NCBI GenBank assembly: GCA_002296225.1
Contig: DBHR01000087.1
Location: forward strand, 2,887 to 66,886
Origin: Acidobacteria bacterium UBA823
GTDB lineage: Bacteria > Acidobacteriota > Vicinamibacteria > Vicinamibacterales > UBA823
DNA: 64,000 nucleotides
Direction: 5' to 3'
A program made the position numbers and the translations under genes. The notes under the pieces were generated by a model. The model made no database searches, was not told the origin of the DNA, and worked only from the letters and a program-made list of their open reading frames with translations. This document shows positions 18,776 through 28,136 of this stretch, one piece after another (position 1 is the stretch's first letter; every line of letters starts with the position of its first letter).

Positions 18776-19680
18776 CGTGCCTCACAGCAGCATTCCCGGC
18801 CGGGGTGCTGATTGCCAGCGCGATCGCACTCTACCACCCTCCATCGTTTACCTGGTTCAGTGGACCATTCATCACGGTCGGTCTTGGCATCATTATGCTC
18901 AGCATGGGGATGACATTGGGCGTCGACGACTTCCGCCGAATCGCAGAGCACCGGCGTCTAGTCGTGCCCGGCGTGGTACTGCAATACACCGTCATGCCCA
19001 TGCTCGGGTGGAGCCTCGGCTATCTGTTTGACCTACCCACCGAGTTTGCGGTCGGACTCGTGTTGGTCTCGTCGTGCCCAGGCGGCACGGCGTCAAACGT
19101 CATCTCGTTCCTGGCTAAAGCCGACGTGGCGCTCTCGGTGACGATGACCGCCCTATCGACGCTGCTTGCCGTCGCGATGACTCCGACGCTGACGGCGCTA
19201 CTCGCCGGTAGTCGGGTCGAGGTGCCCGCCGCCGGTCTGCTCCTAAGCACCGTTCAGGTCGTGATTCTGCCCGTCATCCTCGGGGTGAGCCTCAATCGCT
19301 ACGCGCCGAAGTTCACGCGGGCCGTCCTGCCAGCCGCACCACTCGTGGCGGTCATCACGATTACCCTCATCGTCGCTTCGATCATCGGCGCGGGGAAGCA
19401 ACAGGTAATAAACGCCGGCCTTACGCTACTGTTCGCCGTCTTCACGCTGCATGTTGGCGGTTTCGTGCTTGGCTATGCCGCCGGTCGACTGATTCTGGGT
19501 CAGGAGCGTGCTGCGCGCACAGTGTCTATCGAAGTCGGCATGCAGAACTCTGGCCTGGGCGTCGTCCTCGCCCGCCAGAATTTCGCCAGTCCGCTCGTCG
19601 CCATTCCGTGTGCGATTTCGGCCGTCATTCACTCGCTCATCGGCAGTCTGGCCGCGGCCGTCTGGCGTCGGAAGCCGTAA
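18763..19680 (+). CDS. Bile acid:sodium symporter (BASS) family transporter
   Basis: A 305-residue membrane protein with about nine to ten helices. It shows the BASS signature around SMGMTLGVDDF, the Na+-site region SSCPGGTASNVISFLAKADVALSVT, and the second inverted-repeat motif EVGMQNSGLGVVLA. The GTG start at 18763 overlaps the end of the MOSC gene by 13 bp, so the two are co-transcribed. BASS proteins take up organic anions such as sterol acids, pantoate or 2-keto acids with Na+; the substrate here is not predictable. Confidence 0.9.
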   Translation: MQALACLTAAFPAGVLIASAIALYHPPSFTWFSGPFITVGLGIIMLSMGMTLGVDDFRRIAEHRRLVVPGVVLQYTVMPMLGWSLGYLFDLPTEFAVGLVLVSSCPGGTASNVISFLAKADVALSVTMTALSTLLAVAMTPTLTALLAGSRVEVPAAGLLLSTVQVVILPVILGVSLNRYAPKFTRAVLPAAPLVAVITITLIVASIIGAGKQQVINAGLTLLFAVFTLHVGGFVLGYAAGRLILGQERAARTVSIEVGMQNSGLGVVLARQNFASPLVAIPCAISAVIHSLIGSLAAAVWRRKP

Positions 19681-19696
19681 TAAGCTAACGAAAACA

Positions 19697-20434
19697 CTAC
19701 TTCCACGTCACCTCCATGCCGAAGAAGTGATCGAAAATTCGCCGGGTCGGGTTGTTGCGCGCGTCGTTTTCGGGACTCCGAATGAAAAAATCGATCTGCT
19801 GGGTAGCCGGATTGACCGCGCCGGCCGGTGAGCGCTTATCCACCAAGGGGTAGTTCACCGCGAGTGTCTCGCGGTCACGCATCCCCTGCGTGATCATGAA
19901 GTGCATCTGGTAGTCCTCATACAGAGTCTCCCCGTTGAGGGTGGCGTGGCCAAACCCCCAGCCAGCCAAGAAAATGAAGGTCTTCGGCCAGTTCGTGTCG
20001 CCGCAGCCGGAATCGCCGTGCTCGTAGATGGACGCTGCGATGCCGCCGTCCTGGCAGGGGCTGAATTCATTAAACCGGTCAATTTCGAGTACCAGCTCCC
20101 CATCAGTTAACTGCAGCCGAGCAACGAATGTGCCCGTATTCTGGATTTCGTTGACGTCAATCTCGACCGTGCCGTCGACCGCGTGCACATCCGATGCGTC
20201 GTTGTCGATATGGTCCCATCCCGACGGGTCGTCGAGGCGACCGACCTGGTAGAGCCGCGATGCCGATAGCACCCAGTGGCCGTCGTATAGGTCGTGTTGT
20301 TCGGGCGCATAGAAACCAACCTCAGCGCCAGGCTGCTGGCGGGGCGTCGACTGCGCAGAGGCCACCCCTCCCACCGTCATCACCAATATCGTGAAGGGCG
20401 CTAGTAACATCCCGCGTATTGTCGTTGGAAGCAT
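19697..20434 (-). CDS. Exported protein of unknown function
   Basis: A 245-residue protein with a signal peptide (about 1-27, ending VASAQS). The mature part is rich in acidic and aromatic residues and reads as a beta-rich domain, with three cysteines around SPCQDGG and DSGCGDTNW that could form a disulfide. I do not recognise a family. A good AAAGGGA site precedes ATG 20434. It starts 31 bp after the stop of the cupredoxin-like lipoprotein gene, so they are probably one operon. The two likely act together in the periplasm or at the cell surface. Confidence 0.75.
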   Translation of the reverse strand: MLPTTIRGMLLAPFTILVMTVGGVASAQSTPRQQPGAEVGFYAPEQHDLYDGHWVLSASRLYQVGRLDDPSGWDHIDNDASDVHAVDGTVEIDVNEIQNTGTFVARLQLTDGELVLEIDRFNEFSPCQDGGIAASIYEHGDSGCGDTNWPKTFIFLAGWGFGHATLNGETLYEDYQMHFMITQGMRDRETLAVNYPLVDKRSPAGAVNPATQQIDFFIRSPENDARNNPTRRIFDHFFGMEVTWK

Positions 20435-20465
20435 GCGTGATCCCTTTCTTAAAGTGTGGCGAGGC

Positions 20466-21197
20466 TTACCGGTAATCGTAGATCAGGCTGACCGTAGTCG
20501 TCTGTTCGGGCTCAACGCGTATCGTGCGGCGTACCCGTCCCAGGCGCTCGTGCCAAGACTCAAGGGTGTAGTCACCGGGCGGCAGGTTCTCAATGCGAAA
20601 CGCGCCGGTCGCGTCGGTGACAGCATGAAACGGATGCCGGTCAATCCGAACGAACGCCTGCATCCAACCGTGCACGTCACATTTGACGACCACCATACCC
20701 GACTCCTCGACCACTCGTGAGACACGGAGACCGGCCATTGGTAGCGCGAGGTTCGCCTCCATCGCACCGTAGAGGTGTGTCGTATGCAGTACCGGGTCAC
20801 TGTTGGTAGCCTCGATCACCACGCCAGCAGTCGCCACGCTCACGTGTGGCACAAACTGGCAGCCCTTATTGTCAAGGATAAGCCGTTCGCTGACTACCGG
20901 GGGAATCCGTGACTCCGGCACGTCCACCAAGGCGACGATGACGTGACGGATGCCGCGACCGGGCCCCACAACCAGGTCTTGCAGTGTGTGCTGCCGGCCG
21001 CAGACGTCAGGGTCGGTCGTGTTCTCGACGATGGTCGGTTCGGCTAGCCGGCCGCCACTCAACCGGATGACGCCAGTCAGCGCCCCCAGCCCAGTATTTT
21101 GGGCACGCGCGAGTGAATCCTCAGCCGCAGAACACGCCACGAGCAGGCTCGCGACAAGCGCACCACACACCATCACCAAGACCGTAGGCACCTGCAC
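20466..21197 (-). CDS. Cupredoxin-like lipoprotein with carboxypeptidase-regulatory-like domain
   Basis: A 243-residue predicted lipoprotein: the signal peptide ends with the lipobox LVAC (about residues 19-22). The middle resembles a plastocyanin-type fold, with HTTHLYG and KCDVHGWM as possible copper ligands (Cys, His and Met spaced as in cupredoxins). The last ~65 residues (from DATGAFRIENLPPGDY) form a carboxypeptidase-regulatory/CarDB-like beta domain. Proteins of this layout are sometimes labelled methylamine utilisation proteins. The start is GTG 21197. It could carry electrons, but no oxidoreductase is adjacent; a link with the amine dehydrogenase 8 kb away is only a thought. Confidence 0.7.
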   Translation of the reverse strand: MQVPTVLVMVCGALVASLLVACSAAEDSLARAQNTGLGALTGVIRLSGGRLAEPTIVENTTDPDVCGRQHTLQDLVVGPGRGIRHVIVALVDVPESRIPPVVSERLILDNKGCQFVPHVSVATAGVVIEATNSDPVLHTTHLYGAMEANLALPMAGLRVSRVVEESGMVVVKCDVHGWMQAFVRIDRHPFHAVTDATGAFRIENLPPGDYTLESWHERLGRVRRTIRVEPEQTTTVSLIYDYR

Positions 21198-21304
21198 TGA
21201 TGATACCCGGCCGAACGGCTCAGCCTTTTGCTAAGATGCATGTCTCTAGCCCAGCCGCCCAATGAGGGCCGGTTTCCGGGCGGATAGTTGCCTGAGGAGG
21301 CGCT

Positions 21305-22801
21305 GTGGAAGCAGGTGCTTTTGGTTGGTTCTCGGTCTTGCCACCGGTTCTCGCGATTGGCCTAGCGATCGCCACCCGTCAGGTGACGATCTCGCTAGTC
21401 GCCGGCATCTGGGTCGGCTGGGTTATCCATGCCGGCGGGAATCCCCTAGTCGGAACCGGTGAAGCGATTACGGCGATGATCAACGTGTTCGTCGATGCCG
21501 GTCAAACCCGTGTCATCGTGTTCACGTTGTTGATGGGTTCCCTGCTCATCCTCATGCAGCGGGGCGGCGGAATCGACGGATTCCTTGCCTGGGTCAGCCG
21601 CTGGGCATGGTCGCAAACCCGCCGCGGTGCGCAGCTCATGGCGTCGTTCATCGGCCTCGGGGTGTTCATCGAATCAACGATCACATGCCTCGTCGTCGGG
21701 ACCGTCTCCCGCCCGCTGTTCGATCGCTTAAAGATCTCGCGCGAGAAGCTCGCCTACATTTGCGATTCGACCTCCGCACCAGTCTGTATGTTGATCCCGT
21801 TCAACGCCTGGGGCGCCACCGTCCTCAGTTTGCTTGGCGCGCAAGCTGCGCTTGGCAACCTCGGTGACGCTGGGCCGCTCGCTGTGTTTATGGCTGCCGT
21901 GCCACTGAACTTCTATTCGATCGCGGCCGTCGTTCTCGTTTTTATTGTCGCCGCGAGCGGCTGGCATATCGGCCCGATGAAAGACGCGGAGCGTCGCGCC
22001 GAAGTGGAAGGCAAAGTGCTGCGCGACGACGCCCGCCCGGTCGTTGACGACGAGGTGATTATGACGCCGCGGAAGCCCGGGGCGCCGCCCAAACTAGGGA
22101 ACATGCTCGTGCCGCTAGTGGTGATGGTGCTCATGGTCATCGCCGGCATTGGCATCACCGGCACGGCTGGCGTGCAAGCGGCGGGGATCGAGAACCCTGG
22201 CCTGATGGACTACCTCAACCTAGCGTCAGGCTCGACGTCCGTGCTCTGGGCCGTACTGCTCGCACTTGGGCTGATGGCGGTCATGAGTCTGACCCAGGGC
22301 CTCTTTTCGATGCAGGAGTACGTCGACCTGTCGTTCAAGGGGGCGGGTGGAATGCTACCGCTGGCGGTGCTACTCGCCCTCGCCCTCGCCCTCGGTAGCA
22401 CGTGCGACGCGATTGGCACCGGCCCGTTTCTAGCCGGGCAGGTTCAGCCGTTCCTGACCCCGGTGCTCGTGGCGCCCCTTGTGTTCCTGGTAAGCGCCTT
22501 TATCGCGTTCTCGACAGGCTCGAGCTGGGGTACGTTTGCCATCATGTTGCCGTTGGCCGTGCCGCTTGCCGCAACGTTCAACGCCGAAGTCGCCATGGTC
22601 TCCCTGCCGCTTGTCGTGAGTGCGGTGCTGGGCGGCGGTGTTTTCGGTGACCACTGCTCGCCAATTAGCGATACGAGCGTCATCTCGTCAATGGCAGCGG
22701 CCAGCGACCATATCGACCATGTGCGGACGCAGCTGCCTTACGCGCTGATTGCGGGTGCCGTCGCCTTCACGCTGTATTTGGTCGTCGGAATCATGGCCTG
22801 A
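21305..22801 (+). CDS. nhaC: Na+/H+ antiporter, NhaC family
   Basis: A 498-residue membrane protein with about 12 helices. The NhaC-family C-terminal motif GDHCSPISDTSVISSMAAASDHIDHV is present in two overlapping parts (GDHCSPISDTSVISS and the following SDHIDHV), and the gene has the earlier conserved helix LGSTCDAIGTGPF. The GTG start at 21305 is fixed by a GAGGAGG site 5 bases upstream and a hydrophobic N-terminus. It exchanges internal Na+ for H+, or may exchange organic acids as some family members do. It converges on the M28 peptidase gene with 8 bp between stops. Confidence 0.93.
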   Translation: MEAGAFGWFSVLPPVLAIGLAIATRQVTISLVAGIWVGWVIHAGGNPLVGTGEAITAMINVFVDAGQTRVIVFTLLMGSLLILMQRGGGIDGFLAWVSRWAWSQTRRGAQLMASFIGLGVFIESTITCLVVGTVSRPLFDRLKISREKLAYICDSTSAPVCMLIPFNAWGATVLSLLGAQAALGNLGDAGPLAVFMAAVPLNFYSIAAVVLVFIVAASGWHIGPMKDAERRAEVEGKVLRDDARPVVDDEVIMTPRKPGAPPKLGNMLVPLVVMVLMVIAGIGITGTAGVQAAGIENPGLMDYLNLASGSTSVLWAVLLALGLMAVMSLTQGLFSMQEYVDLSFKGAGGMLPLAVLLALALALGSTCDAIGTGPFLAGQVQPFLTPVLVAPLVFLVSAFIAFSTGSSWGTFAIMLPLAVPLAATFNAEVAMVSLPLVVSAVLGGGVFGDHCSPISDTSVISSMAAASDHIDHVRTQLPYALIAGAVAFTLYLVVGIMA

Positions 22802-22809
22802 GTCACGCC

Positions 22810-25035
22810 TTACCCAGCCACTCGGTGCATTAGCGCGGTGGCATCATCAACCTGGTCAGCCAACGTTTCAAGGGCCTCAGCAACGCGCGTCACGAACCCG
22901 GTGGCTTGGCTCCACTCTTCCCGTTCGAGGCTTTCACGGATCCCCGGAAGCGTCTTCACGCCGTAGCCCGTATACAGGCCCGGCGCGTAGATGAGATGCT
23001 TGAACCAGTCGCGTTGGGGTAGCCCCACCCGCAGGGCCAGCGCTCGCTCTGACGTGAAGAGTAGCTGGTTTAGCTTGGCGACGTCCTCCATGCGGGCTCC
23101 GAGCGCTGCACTGCTCACCCCATCCAGTCGGCGGAGCGCCAGCTCGTACGCCGAGCCGGCCATACCAAGCCTCGACAGTGCCGTGCGGACGGGTTCGAGG
23201 TCGAGGCTCGGCGGCTCGTCGAGCGATTGGTAGAGCGTCTCAATTTCCTCCACGTATGTTTCGATCGTGGTCGCGTAGTCAACAAAGTTGAACGGCAGAA
23301 CCGTCGCGTCGGCGAGCCGAAGGATGGTCGTGCCTACGGTCTGGGAGAGCGCACGAATGTGGGCAAAATCAGTGTCCGAGAAGGTTGTATACCAGTCGAA
23401 CGAGTCGTATTTCGAGTGATAGACACCACTGCTCGAGCTATCGCCGCTAAAACCTAGGTTCAAAGAAGCGACGGTCAGGTGGTCAAGGAACACCGTGTAG
23501 TCCGACCCTGATCCAAGCGCACCGATTGAAAACCCCTCTGACGACTCGATGGCCGCGCGTGCCGCGTCGTCCTCTGCCGTTTCCAGTCGTCGCGCCAAGA
23601 GTTCCTCACGGACCGACCCACCACCCCGCGGACCCGGAACGTCGCGCGCCACCTCGTTGATGAACTGCTGCAGCGAATGCGAACCACCGGCCGACAGCCA
23701 ACCACGGTTCGTGCTGTCAGTGTTGATATAGGCAACGGCGTTTGCGCGCAGCTCCACCGCGTGCTTCTCGCCCCACTCAGTTGAGCCCAGTAGCCCCCAT
23801 TCCTCGCCGTCCCAGGCCGCAAGGATAATCGTCCGTTTCGGACGCCAGCCCTGCTGCAGAAGTTCGGCGAGGCCGCGCGCGGTCTCCATGAGCGCCACAT
23901 TGCCGCTAGTGGGGTCGGCGGCGCCGTTGACCCAAGCGTCGTGATGGTTGCCATGGAGAATCCACTGATCGGGAAAATCTGTGCCGTCGATGCGAACGAC
24001 CACGTTGTAGAGCGGCCGCGTCTGCCAGTCGAATGAGAGCTTCATGTGGACCCTGGCCGGGCCGGGCCCGATCCGATAGGTGATGGGTAACGCGCCGCGC
24101 CAGTCCTCGGGAGCCACCGGGCCCCCCAGCGCGTCGAGCAGCGGCTCGGCGTCGGCGTAAGAGATTGGGAGCACAGGAATCTTCAGGATAGTCGTCGCGT
24201 CGACTCGGTTGAGCTTCCGTACGCCCGGCTCGCTACCCCATCCCGGCGTCAGCGGGTCTCCAGGATAGACGGGCATATCCATAACGCTGCCGCGCTGCAC
24301 GCCAAACGCCGGGCGGAACGGGCCGTCGGGATAGACCTCGCCCTGGTAGTAGCCGTCTTCCTTCGGGTCCGAATAGATGATGCACCCGACCGCGCCGTGC
24401 TCCCAAGCGAGCTTCGGCTTGATGCCGCGCCAGCTCCGGCCGTACTTGGCAATGACGACCTTGCCCGCGACGTCGATTCCAAGCTCTTCGAGCCGCTCGT
24501 AGTCCTCGGGGATACCATAGTTGACGTAGACTAAATCGGCTGTGACATCGCCGTCGGCCGAATAAGCGTTATAGCTCGGCAGCCCCCCCACATCACCAGA
24601 ATCCTTGTCTTGCGAAATTCTTGGCTCTTCGAGACTCAGGCGGAACCGCGTTGGCGCGATCAACTCGACAACGCGTTCGACCGGCATCGGCATCAGCGCC
24701 TCGTGCTCTTCGATCCGCGCCTCGAGGCCCCAACTGCTGAGCTGCTCCACCATATATAGCGCGACTTGGCGGCTGCCCGGAGAGCCCGCATGGTGCGGCT
24801 CCTCCGTAATGACGCGCATATACTCACGTAGACGGTCGGGATCGGGCACGGCGCGGAATGCCTCCTCGCGTTCACGCTGCGCCGCCACCTCGTCTTGGAG
24901 GAATCCTCGCAACGCGGCCTCCTGGGACAGCACCACCGAACCTGGCACCGCAAAAGCCACGAGGCACACTGCCAGCGTCGCATGACCGACTAGCGCCTGA
25001 CGGCTCCGCGGTCGGTGGTGCGTTCTCTGATACAT
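22810..25035 (-). CDS. Exported M28 metallopeptidase, glutamate carboxypeptidase II type
   Basis: A 741-residue exported zinc peptidase with the three-domain layout of human GCPII: a protease-associated (PA) domain inserted around residues 150-300, the M28 catalytic domain, and a C-terminal helical dimerisation domain. The dizinc ligands are visible in HGNHHDAW, ADPTSGN, WDGEEWGLLGSTEW (catalytic glutamate plus ligand), INTDST and YHSKYDS. The N-terminus has a twin basic stretch and a hydrophobic signal segment ending around VVLSQE. ATG 25035 has a GAGAGGG site. It likely removes C-terminal acidic or other residues from peptides outside the cytoplasm. Confidence 0.93.
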   Translation of the reverse strand: MYQRTHHRPRSRQALVGHATLAVCLVAFAVPGSVVLSQEAALRGFLQDEVAAQREREEAFRAVPDPDRLREYMRVITEEPHHAGSPGSRQVALYMVEQLSSWGLEARIEEHEALMPMPVERVVELIAPTRFRLSLEEPRISQDKDSGDVGGLPSYNAYSADGDVTADLVYVNYGIPEDYERLEELGIDVAGKVVIAKYGRSWRGIKPKLAWEHGAVGCIIYSDPKEDGYYQGEVYPDGPFRPAFGVQRGSVMDMPVYPGDPLTPGWGSEPGVRKLNRVDATTILKIPVLPISYADAEPLLDALGGPVAPEDWRGALPITYRIGPGPARVHMKLSFDWQTRPLYNVVVRIDGTDFPDQWILHGNHHDAWVNGAADPTSGNVALMETARGLAELLQQGWRPKRTIILAAWDGEEWGLLGSTEWGEKHAVELRANAVAYINTDSTNRGWLSAGGSHSLQQFINEVARDVPGPRGGGSVREELLARRLETAEDDAARAAIESSEGFSIGALGSGSDYTVFLDHLTVASLNLGFSGDSSSSGVYHSKYDSFDWYTTFSDTDFAHIRALSQTVGTTILRLADATVLPFNFVDYATTIETYVEEIETLYQSLDEPPSLDLEPVRTALSRLGMAGSAYELALRRLDGVSSAALGARMEDVAKLNQLLFTSERALALRVGLPQRDWFKHLIYAPGLYTGYGVKTLPGIRESLEREEWSQATGFVTRVAEALETLADQVDDATALMHRVAG

Positions 25036-25168
25036 GTTGCCCTCTCATTTCTCCGGTGACGCTGCGCGCACCGTGAACTAGCTCTCAATCAACCAGTCGC
25101 CGAATATCAAAAATTAAGCTAAGAATGATTTGTGTAAAAAGAACCGTACAACTTCTTGTCATGCGGCC

Positions 25169-26149
25169 CTATTCATGGCCGCGCACTGGGTGCGGCTGAT
25201 ACCGCTCCTCGAGTGCAACGCATTCCGCATCGTCCAACCTAATGTCAAGCGCTTCCACCGCCTGATCGAGCTGCTTGATCTTCGATGCACCGATGATCGG
25301 CGCCGTTACACCCGACTGGCCCAGCAGCCACGCCAGTGACACCTGCGCTGCTGACACGCCGCGCGCCTTGGCCACCTCAACGACCCGGTTCACAACATCG
25401 AAATCTGCGTCGGTGTAGTACATCCTTTGTGCGAACGTATCGCTTTTAGACCGTTTAGTTGCCCCCAAGCCCTCCCGACGCCGGTTGCCGGCGAGAAACC
25501 CCCTTGCCAGTGGACTCCACGGAATGACACCAATCCCTTCCTCGCGGCAAAGTGGCATCATCTCCCGCTCTTCCTCACGGTAGACAAGGTTGTAGTGGTT
25601 CTGCATCGAAACGAAACGGGCCCAGCCGTGTTGGTCTGACAGATGCAGGGCCTTCATAAACTGCCAGGCGTACATGCTCGACGCACCGATGTACCGCGCC
25701 TTCCCGGCCAGGACGATATCGTTCAACGCACACAGGGTCTCCTCAATCGGTGTGTCTGGATCCCATCGGTGGACCTGATACAGGTCGACGTAATCGACAC
25801 CGAGCCGGCGCAGGGATGCATCGATCGCACTGAAGAGATGTTTACGCGACAAACCCCGATCGTTCGGTCCATCACCTATAGGATAGAAGGCCTTGGTCGC
25901 AATGACGGCCTCATCGCGCGGGATGAGCTCCTTGAGGACTCGGCCAACGATCTCCTCGGTGACGCCGACGGAGTACATGTCAGCCGTATCAAAAAAATTG
26001 ATACCGTGCTCCAACGCTCGCACAAAGAACGGTCGGCTTTCGTTCTCCGGCAGCACCCAGTCGTGCCAGCCGGGGTCACCGTAGGTCATCGTGCCGAAGC
26101 AGATTCGGGATACCTTCAAGCCAGTGGAACCGAGATTCACGTAATCCAT
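25169..26149 (-). CDS. Aldo/keto reductase
   Basis: A 326-residue NADP(H)-dependent TIM-barrel oxidoreductase. The catalytic tetrad is visible: Asp and Tyr in FFDTADMYS, Lys in VIATKAF, and His in YQVHRWD. The coenzyme loop GASKIKQLDQAVEAL near the C-terminus is also typical. The true start is ATG 26149 (MDYVNLGSTGLKVSR is the classic N-terminus); the longer open frame to 26278 overlaps the divergent amidohydrolase gene. It belongs to the YajO/Tas-like subgroup. Substrate unknown. Confidence 0.93.
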   Translation of the reverse strand: MDYVNLGSTGLKVSRICFGTMTYGDPGWHDWVLPENESRPFFVRALEHGINFFDTADMYSVGVTEEIVGRVLKELIPRDEAVIATKAFYPIGDGPNDRGLSRKHLFSAIDASLRRLGVDYVDLYQVHRWDPDTPIEETLCALNDIVLAGKARYIGASSMYAWQFMKALHLSDQHGWARFVSMQNHYNLVYREEEREMMPLCREEGIGVIPWSPLARGFLAGNRRREGLGATKRSKSDTFAQRMYYTDADFDVVNRVVEVAKARGVSAAQVSLAWLLGQSGVTAPIIGASKIKQLDQAVEALDIRLDDAECVALEERYQPHPVRGHE

Positions 26150-26271
26150 GGGGTCAATCGCCCGTTCTAATTCCGCCGCGAAAGGCAACCAGACTATCAC
26201 GGTGGCTATGGTCGAAAAGACGTCGTCCTCTAGCTGTCGGCTGTAGGCTATAAGTAGGAGGGTGGTGCAAC

Positions 26272-27231
26272 ATGCCACAGCCTATTCCGCTAGGAGCGAC
26301 TCCGTTAGCAAAGCTGAAAGGACACCTTGTGACCATCAATGACGCACACTGCCACTTTTTCTCAGAGGGCTTCTTCGGTGCGCTCGCTAGAGAACGGGCT
26401 GGCAGCAGCACTCCTGACTCGGTCGAGGCGATCACGGGCTCCCTCAAATGGGAGGCGCCGGGCAATCTGACGACGCTGGCCGACCGGTGGGTGGCTGAGT
26501 TAAACAAACATGGGGTGAATCGCGCCGCACTCATCGCCAGCGTGCCCGGCGACGAGGACTCGGTCGCTTCGGCTGTGGCGAAGTATCCGGACCGGTTCGT
26601 CGGACTTTTCATGTTAAATCCGCAGCAGCCCGATGCTGCCGACCGCTGTACCCGCGCGCTCACTGAGCTCGGGCTGCACGGTCTTTGCATCTTTCCAGCG
26701 ATGCACCGGTTTGCCCTCGATTCACAGCAAGCCGCCCGCATCTTCGAACTCGCTGCAATACATAACGCAAAGTCGGTCTTTGTGCACTGTGGCATGTTGT
26801 CGGTCGGTATCAGAAAGAAGCTGGGTCTCCCGAGTCGTTTTGACATCCGGCTCGGTGACCCCCTCGCACTTATTCCGATCGCAAGCACATATCCGGACTT
26901 GACGTTCGTAATCCCCCACTTCGCAGCGGGGTTCACGCGAGAAGGACTCATGGCGGCCAGCCTCTGTCCTAATATTGTCTTCGACACGTCGAGCTCGAAC
27001 GGCTGGATCAAATACCACCCGGGGCTGACGCTGACCGACGTATTTCGGCAGGCACTCAGCATTCTGGGACCTTCACAACTCATGTTCGGGACTGATTCGT
27101 CGTTCTTCCCGCGCGGTTGGCAGCGGCCAATCTTCGAGCAGCAATGCGCGATCTTACGAGAACTTGGCGTCGAGGGCGACACGCAGCGGGAGATCTTTAG
27201 CGGCACCTTCGAACGGATCTATGGTGCGTAA
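26272..27231 (+). CDS. Amidohydrolase-2 family metal-dependent hydrolase
   Basis: A 319-residue TIM-barrel hydrolase of the ACMSD/amidohydrolase-2 group. Metal-site residues are visible as H-x-H in INDAHCHFF, His in VFVHCGM, His in VIPHFAAGF and the terminal Asp in MFGTDSSFFP. Family members decarboxylate or hydrolyse aromatic and related substrates. It is divergent from the aldo/keto reductase gene with about 120 bp between starts. Translation may begin at ATG 26272 or at an internal GTG (about 26330, before TINDAHCHFF), because the first 19 residues add nothing recognisable. Confidence 0.88.
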   Translation: MPQPIPLGATPLAKLKGHLVTINDAHCHFFSEGFFGALARERAGSSTPDSVEAITGSLKWEAPGNLTTLADRWVAELNKHGVNRAALIASVPGDEDSVASAVAKYPDRFVGLFMLNPQQPDAADRCTRALTELGLHGLCIFPAMHRFALDSQQAARIFELAAIHNAKSVFVHCGMLSVGIRKKLGLPSRFDIRLGDPLALIPIASTYPDLTFVIPHFAAGFTREGLMAASLCPNIVFDTSSSNGWIKYHPGLTLTDVFRQALSILGPSQLMFGTDSSFFPRGWQRPIFEQQCAILRELGVEGDTQREIFSGTFERIYGA

Positions 27232-27254
27232 CTTCGCGTAACGTTACAATTAAA

Positions 27255-27806
27255 TTGGTGATCGGCCCGCTATTCCCCGCACTCGTGCTTTCAATCGTCA
27301 TCCTGCTTCACTTCGGATGCGGAGGAGTTTCGCCAAGCGATCCGGCCGGCTCCACATCCGAGGCAGGCAGCCCCACTGCCGCAGTGACTACTGCGACGTT
27401 CGCGTCGAAACCTGAGAGGCTCGCCGTCGCGGCGTATGCTGTCAACGGTGTCGACGTTGAGCTGCTCGACATCTCGCGAACCGGTGCGGACACGATCACG
27501 GTTCAGTGGCAGTACCGGACGGAGTTGACCCCAAGTGTCCGGCTCGACGCCGGCGACGACCCCTACGGATTGACCCGTGACGCCTACCTCTACGACAGTG
27601 CTCATGAGAAGAAGTACATGGTTGTCGAAGATGATTCGGGTCGGCCGGTAACAAGCATCCATATCGACGACGGGAGGCTGACCGTCTCGCCCGACGCACC
27701 GCTCACTGCGTGGGCCAAGTTCCCTGCTCCACCTACCGATGTCGAACAAGTCGCCATCCACCTGCCCGGCGTCGAACTATTTGAGAGTGTGGCCCTCAGT
27801 CAGTAG
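27255..27806 (+). CDS. Small predicted lipoprotein
   Basis: A 183-residue protein whose signal peptide ends in a lipobox-like LHFGC (about residues 18-22), followed by a Ser/Thr/Pro/Gly-rich linker and a beta-rich domain of about 130 residues. I do not recognise a family. The start may be TTG 27255 or GTG 27258. It lies 23 bp after the amidohydrolase gene in the same direction, so co-transcription is likely. Confidence 0.6.
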   Translation: MVIGPLFPALVLSIVILLHFGCGGVSPSDPAGSTSEAGSPTAAVTTATFASKPERLAVAAYAVNGVDVELLDISRTGADTITVQWQYRTELTPSVRLDAGDDPYGLTRDAYLYDSAHEKKYMVVEDDSGRPVTSIHIDDGRLTVSPDAPLTAWAKFPAPPTDVEQVAIHLPGVELFESVALSQ

Positions 27807-27971
27807 TTCGATCCACTTCGCGCTCCGCATTGAACCTCGGCTTGGATCTCTTCAAGGGTTCGGTCACAATTTCAGCGCTTCTCTGCGGCATGCAGGTAAC
27901 CGAAACGATTACTCAGAAGCTTCAAACTCAAAATGTGGCTCTCACGGTAAGATGACAACTGCGGCGGCATC

Positions 27972-28136
27972 ATGAACTTCTACGAGCAGGGCCGTGACAT
28001 CCTTCGCTTCTTTCGACCCTATCGCGACCAGCTGCCCAGCCGGGACGACATTCAGCGCGTCTCGGATATTTCCGTTGACCACATCTTCGCGCTACAGTCC
28101 CGCCACCCCAGCCCTCAGAGGTGTTCGAACGAATGA
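27972..28136 (+). CDS. 54-residue protein overlapping the ABC ATPase gene
   Basis: A short frame from ATG 27972 to TGA 28134-28136 whose stop overlaps the ATG of the ABC ATPase gene (ATGA at 28133-28136), an arrangement typical of translationally coupled genes. The peptide starts MNFYEQGRDILRFFRPYRD and contains SDISVDHIF. It is not hydrophobic at the start and has no signal peptide. The segment faintly resembles the N-terminus of YqeG-type HAD phosphatases, so it could be a truncated remnant; no ribosome binding site is clear. Function unknown. Confidence 0.4.
   Translation: MNFYEQGRDILRFFRPYRDQLPSRDDIQRVSDISVDHIFALQSRHPSPQRCSNE

Noticed and set aside
26154..27206. 350-residue minus-strand frame
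   Set aside because: It is the mirror of the amidohydrolase gene, whose metal motifs are clear; the minus-strand product has low-complexity Ser/Pro/Arg character.
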